16,987 nt of DNA from JBBSDV01 sp038240335 (GCA_038240335.1 JBBSDV010000052.1:1-16987), one strand, 5' to 3'; numbered from the stretch's first letter, positions 1 through 6,549 are shown. Notes: generated by a model from the letters alone, not told the origin. Program-made: numbers and translations.

Positions 1-151
1 ACCTGACGCGACGCGCGCATCTCCCAGAATCGCGCCTGAGAATGCCCGCCCGCTACCGAGCTGCAGCCGTTACGCTTCGGACTCTCGGAGATTGGTGTGT
101 GCTCCGCTCAGACGCGCAGCGTTCGTTTCGAACACTCGTGTTGTTTCGCGG

Positions 152-189
152 GCAGCGATTCAAGGTCATCGCTGCGTTAAAGACGCAGC
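152..189. repeat. Overlapping alternative hairpins
   Basis: GCAGCGAT (152-159) pairs with ATCGCTGC (168-175) to give an 8-bp stem with an 8-nt loop. GCTGCGT (171-177) pairs with ACGCAGC (183-189) to give a 7-bp stem with a 5-nt loop. The two stems share bases 171-175 and cannot form together, as in attenuator or switch RNAs. No T-run follows and no gene on either strand lies close enough to name a target. Confidence 0.45.
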
Positions 190-297
190 CGCCTCCGGAT
201 GCACATTTGTAGAACTCGAAGAGCCGCGCGCTGTTGATGAGTTCGAAGGGCGACGCCCCCTCTCCGCGTCACCTCGCTCAGAACGTCTTGCGCGCTG

Positions 298-339
298 CAC
301 CCACAGTAGGATTCGAACCTACGTCAGCCGAATTAGAAG
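298..339 (-). pseudogene. tRNA-Arg(TCT)-like 3' half
   Basis: Read on the minus strand, this is a class I tRNA 3' half with exact spacing. It has anticodon loop CTTCTAA (339-333, anticodon TCT), the 3' side of the anticodon stem (332-328), a 5-nt variable region (327-323), a perfect T arm (stem GTAGG/CCTAC, loop TTCGAAT, 322-306), a 7-nt acceptor strand TGTGGGT (305-299) and discriminator G (298). CCA is not encoded. The 5' half fails: the 5' anticodon strand is GGCGA where CCGAA is needed, no proper D arm is visible, and no ACCCACA acceptor strand lies upstream. A functional tRNA is unlikely. It may be a decayed gene or an attachment-site remnant. Confidence 0.6.
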
Positions 340-682
340 TCGCCTCTCCGCCCGCTCCTGGTAGACGCCGGTCAAGCGACCAAACTGTGACCATTCGCAT
401 TAAAAGCGGTGTGTGCAACGTGACGGGTAGGACGTGAACATGTGCAGATAGATTCGCACCGGTCCGCGCTGGCACGGAGTTGGACCGTGCGGTATCGGTA
501 ACCAGCTCTTTTAGTGCGATGCTCCTCGATCTGAGCCTTAGCAATTGCCGCCATTTTGCCGCCCGTCGGCGCGTGAAATGGATAGAAGGAACGTGTCGTG
601 TTGGGACCATGGTGGCCGCATTCAAGTACGGCACGTGAGAGAACCGGACCCGACGGTACGGGTTGGGGCGAACCGGCACGAA

Positions 683-727
683 CTGTAAAACCGTGTACCG
701 CAGGTTCGAATCCCGCCCCTGGGACCA
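683..727 (+). pseudogene. tRNA-like 3' half, anticodon GTA, with encoded CCA
   Basis: From 683 the sequence has exact class I tRNA spacing: anticodon loop CTGTAAA (683-689, anticodon GTA), 3' anticodon strand ACCGT (690-694), 5-nt variable region, T arm (700-716, loop TTCGAAT, one A-C mismatch in the stem), acceptor strand CCCTGGG (717-723), discriminator A and genomic CCA (725-727). On the 5' side, ACGAA gives only three pairs with ACCGT, and no CCCAGGG acceptor strand is present upstream. GTA means Tyr, but bacterial tRNA-Tyr normally has a long variable arm, so this is not a normal tRNA-Tyr. The terminator just downstream suggests the 3' end is in its native context. Confidence 0.6.
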
Positions 728-741
728 TACTTGTAGCTTCG

Positions 742-768
742 AAATCGTCCGCTGCCGCGGGCGATTTT
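742..768 (+). terminator. Intrinsic terminator after the tRNA-like sequence
   Basis: An 11-bp stem (742-752 with 757-767, one G-T wobble) closes a TGCC tetraloop, and T-rich sequence follows (TTTTGTCGTTT, 765-775). It begins 14 nt after the encoded CCA at 725-727, the normal position for a tRNA transcript terminator. The minus strand has no T-run after the stem, so the plus strand is the likely direction. Confidence 0.65.
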
Positions 769-844
769 GTCGTTTGAGCGAGTGCGGAGGATAGTCCAGC
801 GCGACGCCCGGACTGGTGAGCATCTGGAGGTTATTTGACGGGCC

Positions 845-2275
845 TCACCGGAAGTGACCGTAGAGCTTGCGGACTGTTTGGAGGAACGGCTTTTCGAGCT
901 GGGCGTAGGTGGCCTCGCCAGCAAGCTGGGAGAAGGCTGTCGAGAGGGTGGGGTAGACCTGGATCAGGTTGCCGAAGTCCGGCGTGAGGCGCTGCCCGTT
1001 GGCGATCGCCATTGTCCATTGGCCGATCATCTCGCCAGCGCCGGGGGCGAGGATGTGGGCGCCGAGGACCTTGAACTTTGGGTCTGTGATGACGACGATC
1101 TCGCCGTCGGCGGCCTGCTCGGTACGGGCGCGGTCGTTGTGACCGAGCGACCAGCGGAAGACCTTCGCGTCGGCGGCGTGCTCACGGCGCGCTTCTGCCG
1201 ATGTCATGCCGACGTGGGCGAGCTCGGGGTCGGTGAACGTGGCCCACGGAATCAGGTCGGGTGCCGGCTTCGCCAGCGGAAAGAACATGTTACGCATGGC
1301 GGCGACCGCCTCGGCGGCGGCGCTGTGGGTGAACAAGTATCTGCCGGCGACATCACCGCACGCGTACACGGACTCGACGCTCGTGCGCATGTTCTTGTCG
1401 ACGACGATGCCGCGGGGACCGGTGGCGATGCCGGCCGCCTGAAGGCCCAGATTCTCGATGTTCGGCTTGCGGCCCGCGGCCACCAACACCTGCTCGGCGC
1501 TCCACGATCGCGATTCGCCGGCGACCGTTCCGTGCATCGTGCGCTGTCCGTCGCTCATCTCGGCGCGGTCGAGCGCGACGTTGAGCTGCACGTCGATACC
1601 CTCGGCACGCAGAAGGCCGAGGAGCTTCTCGGAGAGCGATGGCTCGTCGCGCTCGAGGATGCGGGAAGCACGCTGCAGCACCGTGACGCGGGTGCCCAAG
1701 CGATGATGCGCCTGCGCCATTTCGATCGCGATCGGGCCCCCGCCGACGACGAGCAGCGATCGCGGGCTGCTCTCTTGCTCGAAGAGGGTCTCGCTGCTCA
1801 GGTAGCCGACGTCCGCGAGATTCGCGATCTCCGGCACTGCGGCGCGCGACCCCGTGGCCACGAGGACGAACTTTGTCGTGAGGCGCCGATCGCCGACGAG
1901 CACCGTGTGGCCGTCCACGAGCTTCGCGCCGCCGTAGAGCACCGCGACGCCGGCGTCGATGTACTTCTGCGGGTTGTCATCAGTAGCGGCGATCTGATTC
2001 TGGATGCTGCGGACACGCTCGAGGACGCGCGCGGTATCGATGTCCGGCGTCGCGTCCGGAAGACCGAATTCGGATGCGTGTCTCATCCCGTGGGCCGCAT
2101 TGGCGCTGGCGATGAGCGCCTTGCTTGGGACGCAGCCGGTCCAGAGACAATCGCCGCCGACACGAGCGCGCTCGACGAGGGCGGCTCGGATGCCCATCTT
2201 CGACGCCACTTCGCCGGCGGTCATGCCGGCGGATCCGACGCCGATGACGACGAGATCGAACTCGTATTGACTCAC
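845..2275 (-). CDS. FAD-dependent disulfide oxidoreductase, MerA/Lpd-like
   Basis: A 476-residue member of the class I pyridine nucleotide-disulfide oxidoreductases, which move electrons from NAD(P)H through FAD to a Cys pair. Visible are the N-terminal FAD motif GVGSAG (12-17), the redox motif GGDCLWTGCVPSK (Cys43 and Cys48), a central NAD(P)H-binding motif (VVGGGPIAIE), the second FAD motif (ACGDVAG) and the C-terminal dimerisation domain. The catalytic His-Glu dyad of lipoamide dehydrogenase (HPTxSE) reads YPTLST (441-446), and mercuric reductase's C-terminal Cys pair is absent, so neither specific name is justified. The GTG start at 2275 has GGGAGG 7 nt upstream and overlaps the degV stop (GTGA). 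The open frame extends upstream but encodes only Arg-rich shadow sequence. Last gene of the lipid-related operon; substrate unknown. Confidence 0.88.
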   Translation of the reverse strand: MSQYEFDLVVIGVGSAGMTAGEVASKMGIRAALVERARVGGDCLWTGCVPSKALIASANAAHGMRHASEFGLPDATPDIDTARVLERVRSIQNQIAATDDNPQKYIDAGVAVLYGGAKLVDGHTVLVGDRRLTTKFVLVATGSRAAVPEIANLADVGYLSSETLFEQESSPRSLLVVGGGPIAIEMAQAHHRLGTRVTVLQRASRILERDEPSLSEKLLGLLRAEGIDVQLNVALDRAEMSDGQRTMHGTVAGESRSWSAEQVLVAAGRKPNIENLGLQAAGIATGPRGIVVDKNMRTSVESVYACGDVAGRYLFTHSAAAEAVAAMRNMFFPLAKPAPDLIPWATFTDPELAHVGMTSAEARREHAADAKVFRWSLGHNDRARTEQAADGEIVVITDPKFKVLGAHILAPGAGEMIGQWTMAIANGQRLTPDFGNLIQVYPTLSTAFSQLAGEATYAQLEKPFLQTVRKLYGHFR

Positions 2276-3144
2276 GCTCGATCCTCCCGAGAAATAGTAA
2301 TCGGACGCGCGAGGAAGACCGCGCCCGCATTGCCGGCGCCGAGGTGCACACCCATGCTCGGGCCGACGACGTAGTCGATGATTTCGCCGATATGGGACAT
2401 CTTCTCGACGCGCGCACGCAGCGCGGCGGCGATCTCGTCGGCGTCGCCGTTCGCGATGCCGATGCGGAGTGCCGCGTTCGTCGCGCCCGCAGCGTCGGCC
2501 GCAGCGCGAATGTGCGCGGCCATGAGGTCGACGGCTTCGTCGAGCGTGCTTGCTTGCCCGGCAACCTTCATGCCGTCCGGCTGCAGCACGAGGACGGGGA
2601 CGCCGGGAACGTCCGCGCTCGCCGAGAGCCGCCCGCCGCGCCTCACAAGATCGAGCGCCTTGACGATGAATGTATTGCCGACGACGGCGCCGGCCGTTCG
2701 TGCCGCGTCGGCGGCCTGTTGCGCCGTCGCGCCATCTGCGAGTGCGTCCGCGGCTTCGAGGACGCACAACCCTTCGGCGAAGGATGCTTGCGACGTGTCG
2801 ACGATGGTGACGGGAACGGGTGATTGTGCCGCGGCGGCCTGTGCCGAGTTGACCGTGCCGCTTATGCCGGAGCCGATATGGATCGAGATGATCTCGGTCG
2901 CGCCGGCGGCGGCAGCGGCGGTGTAACACTCAAGGATGCGGCCGGGTGAGGGCTGCGACGTCGAGACCTGCGGTTCGTTGATCAGCGCGAGATAGAGCTC
3001 CGCGGCGTCGATGTCGATGCCGTCGCGGTACTCGTGACCATCGACGACGATCGTCAGCGGCGCGACGAACATGCCATGTTGCTTCGCGATTGCCGGCGGC
3101 AGCATGGCGGCCGAATCGGTGACGATCGCGATCTTCTCGCTCAC
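2272..3144 (-). CDS. DegV/FakB-family fatty-acid-binding protein
   Basis: A 290-residue DegV-domain protein covering the usual full length. Family features are the N-terminal IAIVTDSAA strand and turn, STSQPSPG (61-68) with the conserved Thr-Ser-Gln-Pro-Ser lipid-headgroup loop, IGSGISGT, and the RRGGRLS segment. In Firmicutes the homologue FakB presents a fatty acid to the kinase FakA, and the acyl-phosphate feeds PlsX/PlsY. No FakA is in this window, but plsY lies two genes upstream in the same operon, which supports a role in acyl-chain handling. The GTG start overlaps the thioesterase stop (GTGA), and its own stop overlaps the reductase start in the same way, so translational coupling is likely. 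Confidence 0.92.
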   Translation of the reverse strand: MSEKIAIVTDSAAMLPPAIAKQHGMFVAPLTIVVDGHEYRDGIDIDAAELYLALINEPQVSTSQPSPGRILECYTAAAAAGATEIISIHIGSGISGTVNSAQAAAAQSPVPVTIVDTSQASFAEGLCVLEAADALADGATAQQAADAARTAGAVVGNTFIVKALDLVRRGGRLSASADVPGVPVLVLQPDGMKVAGQASTLDEAVDLMAAHIRAAADAAGATNAALRIGIANGDADEIAAALRARVEKMSHIGEIIDYVVGPSMGVHLGAGNAGAVFLARPITISREDRA

Positions 3145-3650
3145 GAGAGTTTCTCCGTGTACGGAGCCGATGCGGTGGCACCGACGCCGATCGCGCTCGT
3201 CGCCTCCTCGAGTGTCATCACGATGTAGGTCGCCTTCGCGGCGACGCAGAGCTTGCCATCGGCGTTACGCAGCTCAGCGCGGGCGATGAGGGAGCGGTCC
3301 TCGAACGACTCGACCCATGCCTGCACGTCGTGCGTCGCCCCGATCATGACGGGCCGGATGAAATCAACCTCGCATTTTCGCGTGATGCCGAAGCGCTGCT
3401 TGATCTCGATAATCGCCCACGCCATGGCATCGTCGAGCACCGCCATGCTCGCGCCGCCGTGTGTGTAATTCGGTGCGCCGGAGAGCGCAGGGTCGGGCGT
3501 GAACGTAGCGACGACGCGGCCGAGGTCGTCTTCGAGGAAGAACTGCTGACGCATGCCACCGGTGTTGGTCGCGTCGCACACGAAGCACAACGAGCTGAAA
3601 CCAAAGGTGTTTTCGAGGAGCTTACGAGGCAACCATGCCCTCCGTTCCAT
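3141..3650 (-). CDS. PaaI-type hotdog-fold thioesterase
   Basis: A 169-residue hotdog-fold protein of the PaaI/acyl-CoA thioesterase group, which hydrolyses acyl-CoA or acyl-ACP thioesters. Visible are a CFVCDATNTGGM segment like the CFxCGxxNPxGL start of this subfamily, the loop THGGASMAVLDDAMAWA (His64-Gly65-Gly66, Asp73-Asp74) that begins the central helix and normally holds the active site, and the basic strand RKCEVDFIRP. The ATG at 3650 overlaps the end of plsY by 29 nt and has a weak ribosome-binding site. TTG at 3632, with GGAGG 6 nt upstream, is an alternative start that would remove six residues. Its place between plsY and degV suggests acyl-chain release or recycling (inference). 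Confidence 0.88.
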   Translation of the reverse strand: MERRAWLPRKLLENTFGFSSLCFVCDATNTGGMRQQFFLEDDLGRVVATFTPDPALSGAPNYTHGGASMAVLDDAMAWAIIEIKQRFGITRKCEVDFIRPVMIGATHDVQAWVESFEDRSLIARAELRNADGKLCVAAKATYIVMTLEEATSAIGVGATASAPYTEKLS

Positions 3651-4332
3651 CTTCTTGCTGGTCGTCGGCTAGCGAATCAGGCGCCGCTTGTGCCGGAAGC
3701 GTGATATTGTCCGGCAGCGGCGGCGCGATGAGGAACTTGAAGGCGATGATCGCCGACGTCGATGCCGCGTAGATCGGCAGCCAGATCGACGCGGGCGGAC
3801 CCCAGAGGTTTCGTTTGGCGGTGCGATGCCAGTACAGGGCAGCGACGGTGAACACGGCCGACGCGAGATACGTGGCCTTCCCCGCCTGCCCCTTAGACAG
3901 CGCGGTCGTCGCGCCGGCGAGGGCGAGGTCGACCGGCATATACGCGGGAAAGCAGGCGATCGACGTGCCGGCGCTCGTCGCGACGCCCTTGCCCCCGCGA
4001 AAGCCGTTCGTGACCGGCAAGCAGTGGCCGACGACGGCGCCGATGCCCGCGACGTACGCGCCATCATCGCCGGCTATGCGGCGGCCTGCGAGACAGGCGA
4101 GCAGCCCTTTGAGCGCGTCAATCGCGAGAATCCCGAGACCCCACCTGGTGCCGAGCACCTTCGCTGCGTTGAGTGCGCCCGGATTCTTCGTGCCAAGCTG
4201 GCGCAGGTCGAGCGCAGCCGTGCCATCGCGACGCGCCACGAGCTTCGATGCGAGGTCGGCGGTGGGGAAGCAGCCCATCGCGTAGGCGAGGGCGCCCGCT
4301 AGCAACATCCCTCCGGTAGCGTTGCTGGTCAA
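3622..4332 (-). CDS. plsY: Glycerol-3-phosphate acyltransferase PlsY
   Basis: PlsY is an integral membrane enzyme that transfers an acyl chain from acyl-phosphate to glycerol-3-phosphate, the first step of phospholipid synthesis. Conserved blocks are FPTADLASKL near the N terminus, LGTKNPGALNAAKVLG (usual SGNxGATNxxR), DALKG, and GHCLPVTNGFRGGKGVATS, the family signature. Several hydrophobic segments alternate with these cytosolic motifs. I chose TTG at 4332 (236 aa) because GGAGGG lies 7 nt upstream; the ATG at 4308 (228 aa) has GGAGGG directly against it, too close for a ribosome-binding site. The hydrophilic tail (about the last 30 residues, Ala/Asp/Gln-rich) extends beyond the usual end. 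The long open frame upstream is shadow sequence. Confidence 0.93.
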   Translation of the reverse strand: MTSNATGGMLLAGALAYAMGCFPTADLASKLVARRDGTAALDLRQLGTKNPGALNAAKVLGTRWGLGILAIDALKGLLACLAGRRIAGDDGAYVAGIGAVVGHCLPVTNGFRGGKGVATSAGTSIACFPAYMPVDLALAGATTALSKGQAGKATYLASAVFTVAALYWHRTAKRNLWGPPASIWLPIYAASTSAIIAFKFLIAPPLPDNITLPAQAAPDSLADDQQEDGTEGMVAS

Positions 4333-4514
4333 TGTTGCTCCCTCCGATTTTGTTCCGAGGCGGACGAGGTTTTCGCAAGGTCTTCGCCGTGCACGACGCT
4401 TAAGATCATGAGCCATGCTTCCAGCGGCGGCATCTTGGTGAGTACAATAGCGGCTATCGAGATTAGGAGCAGTGAGGCAACGATGAGCGCTCGCACCGAA
4501 GAGATCCGCGACAT
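4329..4514 (-). CDS. Possible small single-pass membrane protein upstream of plsY
   Basis: A 61-residue frame from ATG 4514 (or 55 residues from GTG 4496) with one clear membrane segment (LIVASLLLISIAAIVLT), a second short hydrophobic stretch (LEAWLMILSVV) and a charged tail. Its TGA overlaps the TTG start of plsY (TTGA), the same 4-nt junction seen elsewhere in this operon, which is the main reason to take it seriously. Its 5' end lies antisense to the start of the dinB-like gene. The ribosome-binding site is weak and I recognise no family. It could be chance. Confidence 0.4.
   Translation of the reverse strand: MSRISSVRALIVASLLLISIAAIVLTKMPPLEAWLMILSVVHGEDLAKTSSASEQNRREQH
4443..4448 (+). 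promoter_or_regulatory. Possible -10 box for the dinB-like/lipoprotein pair
   Basis: TACAAT matches the sigma-70 -10 consensus at five of six positions and lies 34 nt before the ATG at 4483. No good -35 hexamer is visible at 16-18 nt. It is the best promoter candidate in the 150-bp divergent region. Confidence 0.3.
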
Positions 4515-4970
4515 TCTCACAGCGAACTCGAGGATATTCGCGCGCTGTTCGCGACTCTGACGGACGGCGACCTCGATACGAAGACGGGCAATGGGTGGCC
4601 GGTGCGCAGCGTCGGGGGGCACATCGCGCAGGCGCCCGGCGGCGATGTGTATGTCGCGAAGCGGCTTGCGAAGGGAAGCAACGCGACACTGCCCGGCTTC
4701 CTCGCCTTCGTTCTTGACCTCTCGAATTGGTGGGGCGTGCGAAAGTTCGCGAAGGCCACCCGCGCCGATTTACTGGCCGCATGGGAGAACGGGCACAACG
4801 ATCTCTTCTCATTTGCGACGACGCTCTCGGACGACGAGTTGGATCGAGGGGGGACAGTGATGTCGCTGGGCAAGCAGACGGCGTACAGCTTCCTGAAGCA
4901 GAGCCCCTCGCACAGCCAGGAGCACGCTGAGGCGATTCGCGCGGTGATTGGCGACAAGAGCCGAGCGTGA
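4483..4970 (+). pseudogene. DinB-family (four-helix) protein with apparent 1-nt deletion
   Basis: The intact part (from 4602) encodes SVGGHIAQAPGGDVYVAKRL and SLGKQTAYSFLKQ...HSQEHAEAIR, typical of the DinB/mycothiol-dependent isomerase superfamily, whose His residues usually bind a metal. The best start is ATG 4483 (GAGG 5 nt upstream), giving MSARTEEIRDILTAN, but that frame stops at 4558. The matching helix ELEDIRALFATLTDGDLD lies in the frame of the main body and joins it without a stop. One missing base near 4526-4528 (for example CC read as C before TCGAG) would restore about 162 residues. This may be a real frameshift or a sequence error. The stop overlaps the next gene's GTG. Confidence 0.7.
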
Positions 4971-5281
4971 AGCGCATAACGGCTCTCTGGCTGGCGCCTG
5001 TACTGCTGCTCGCGGCGAGCGCGACGGCATGCGAGAAGAGCAACGCAGTGGTGGAACAAGAGCAGGCCAAGGAGAACGCGCAGCTATGCGTCCACGGCTG
5101 CATCAAGCAATCGGACGGATGCGACATCAAGGGCAACGTCTCGACGGATAGCTCGAAGTTCTATCACCTGCCGCGGACGCAGAACTACGATGCGATCAAG
5201 GTGCAGCCCGAGAAGGGCGAGCGCTGGTTCTGCACGGAAGCCGATGCGATGGCGAACGGATTCCGGCGCAAGGATTACTGA
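4967..5281 (+). CDS. Small secreted lipoprotein-like protein
   Basis: A 104-residue protein starting at GTG 4967, overlapping the dinB-like stop (GTGA). MKR is followed by a hydrophobic segment (LWLAPVLLLAASATAC), a plausible signal peptide; ATAC is a loose lipobox with Cys22, so membrane anchoring is possible but not certain. The mature part has three more Cys (LCVHGCIKQSDGC) and ends in a C-terminal module, CDIKGN...FYHLPRTQNYD...GERWFCTEADAMANGFR. From memory this resembles the small domain often called sunset, which is appended to extracellular nucleases and secreted proteins (IKGN..., YHxPG, ERWFCxEAEAxxAG). Function is unknown. Confidence 0.72.
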   Translation: MKRITALWLAPVLLLAASATACEKSNAVVEQEQAKENAQLCVHGCIKQSDGCDIKGNVSTDSSKFYHLPRTQNYDAIKVQPEKGERWFCTEADAMANGFRRKDY

Positions 5282-5370
5282 TTCGGTCAAACTGCCTGAA
5301 GTCGACGGCCCCCACCGATCATCGCGGCGACTAGCGCGTGCGAAGCGCCTCTGCTCCGTATGAACTGCCG

Positions 5371-6549
5371 CTAACCGGCGACGCCACGCTCCTTGAGCGC
5401 GCTGATCGCGGCGGTGTCGTAGCCGATGGAGGCGAGCACGTCTTCGGTGTGCTGGCCGGGCATCGGCGCCGTTGTACGGACCGAGCCGGGCGTCTCCGAC
5501 AGCTTCGTGCCGATGCCGAGATGCTGGATCGTGCCGAGCGTCGGGTGCTCGACGTCGACGACCATCTCGCGCGCGATGTTGTGCGGGTCGTGGAGCGCCT
5601 CGTCGAGCGAGTACACGGGGCCCACGCAGATGTCGCTCTGCTTCATCATCTCGAACCACTCGTCGCGCGGCTTCGTGGCGAAGCGCTGCTTGAAGTAGGC
5701 GGCGATCTCTTCGCGCTTGGATGCGTCGTACTGGTGCGGGATGAACTGCTCGCACTCCATCACCTTGCAGAGGTTGACAAAGAAATGCGGCTCGAGGCTG
5801 CCGATGCTGATCCAGCCGCCGTCGCTGCACTCGTAGACGCCGTAGTGCGGCACGGAGCCGTTGAGGACGGTTGCGCCGCGGGACGGCGACGGGCCGCCCA
5901 TGAGGACGTTGCCGGCCATGCTCGCGAGCAGGTAGAGGACGCCGTCAGACATCGCGATATCGACGTACTGGCCGCGGCCGCTGCGTTCGCGCGCCATGAG
6001 GGCGGCGAGGATGCCGTAGGCCGCGTGCATGCCGCCGCCCGCGAAGTCGGCGATGATGTTCATCGGGATGGCGGGCGGCGTGTCGGGCCAGCCGACCATG
6101 CCGAGCGCGCCACCGATCGCGATGTAGTTGATGTCATGGCCGACGAGCTGGCTGTACGGTCCGGTCTGACCGAAGCCAGAGAGCGAGCAGTACACGATGC
6201 GCTCGTTGCGCTTGCGCAGCGTCTCGTAATCGACGCCGAGCCGCTTGACGACGCCAGGACGGAAGCCTTCGAGCACCACGTCGGCGTCGTCCGCGAGCTT
6301 GTAGAAGATCTCGCGCGCCTCGGTCTCGCGGAGGTTGAGGACGATGCTGCGTTTGTTGCGCGACAGCATGTTGTAGGCGGCCATTTTCTCGGCATCTGCG
6401 CCGCGACCCATCATGGGGGCGAGCTTGCCCTCGGCGGGCGCCTCGACGAGCAACACATCGGCGCCGAGATCGCCGAGCATCATCGAGCAGAACGGGCCGG
6501 GCGCGAGGCGCGAGAGGTCGAGGATCTTGATCCCTTCGAGAGCGAGCAT
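5371..6549 (-). CDS. CaiB/BaiF CoA-transferase family protein, probably alpha-methylacyl-CoA racemase
   Basis: A 392-residue family III CoA-transferase-fold protein. The N terminus ALEGIKILDLSRLAPGPF and LGDLGADVLLVE are family hallmarks. The segment GHDINY...GDTPPAIPMNIIADFAGGGM-like resembles alpha-methylacyl-CoA racemases, which epimerise 2-methyl-branched acyl-CoA esters. His138, Asp168 and Glu253 (in SLEPHF) fall 30 and 115 residues apart, the spacing of the His126/Asp156/Glu241 active site of the M. tuberculosis racemase as I recall it; Asp139 next to the His is also present. The ATG at 6549 has AAAGGA 6 nt upstream; the frame runs further upstream without similarity. It stands alone between a convergent lipoprotein gene and the transporter operon. 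A true CoA transferase cannot be excluded. Confidence 0.85.
   Translation of the reverse strand: MLALEGIKILDLSRLAPGPFCSMMLGDLGADVLLVEAPAEGKLAPMMGRGADAEKMAAYNMLSRNKRSIVLNLRETEAREIFYKLADDADVVLEGFRPGVVKRLGVDYETLRKRNERIVYCSLSGFGQTGPYSQLVGHDINYIAIGGALGMVGWPDTPPAIPMNIIADFAGGGMHAAYGILAALMARERSGRGQYVDIAMSDGVLYLLASMAGNVLMGGPSPSRGATVLNGSVPHYGVYECSDGGWISIGSLEPHFFVNLCKVMECEQFIPHQYDASKREEIAAYFKQRFATKPRDEWFEMMKQSDICVGPVYSLDEALHDPHNIAREMVVDVEHPTLGTIQHLGIGTKLSETPGSVRTTAPMPGQHTEDVLASIGYDTAAISALKERGVAG

Larger units (their letters stand above)
1..844. other. Gene-poor region with two tRNA fragments and hairpins
   Basis: I see no convincing protein-coding gene here. The open frames are Arg/Ser/Pro-rich and run through tRNA-like sequence in the wrong sense. 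The stretch holds two overlapping alternative hairpins (152-189), a tRNA-Arg(TCT)-like 3' half on the minus strand (298-339), a short hairpin (472-490, 6-bp stem GCACGG/CCGTGC), a tRNA-like 3' half on the plus strand (683-727) and an intrinsic terminator (742-768). The 9-mer TGGGACCAT occurs at 602-610 and again at 720-728, where it spans the tRNA 3' terminus. The combination resembles an eroded integration site or a decayed tRNA cluster (inference). Confidence 0.6.

Noticed and set aside
683..727. tmRNA or complete tRNA gene
   Set aside because: No tmRNA tag region or matching acceptor strand is present, and the 5' half does not pair.
278..823. Minus-strand 181-residue frame in the gene-poor region
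   Set aside because: It reads through the tRNA-like sequences in the wrong sense, giving well-known spurious peptides such as GRDSNLR.
845..2275. Mercuric reductase (merA)
   Set aside because: No N-terminal HMA domain, no C-terminal Cys pair and no mer genes nearby.
854..2374. Plus-strand 506-residue frame
   Set aside because: Antisense shadow of the reductase with no recognisable domain, as expected in GC-rich DNA.
2276..2929. N-terminal extension of the reductase frame (694-residue reading)
   Set aside because: The added 218 residues are Arg-rich and lie antiphase to degV on the same strand; the real GTG start has a strong ribosome-binding site and family similarity begins there.
4333..5136. 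Upstream extension of the plsY frame (504-residue reading)
   Set aside because: It overlaps the dinB-like and lipoprotein genes, lacks family similarity, and a well-placed TTG start with GGAGGG exists at 4332.
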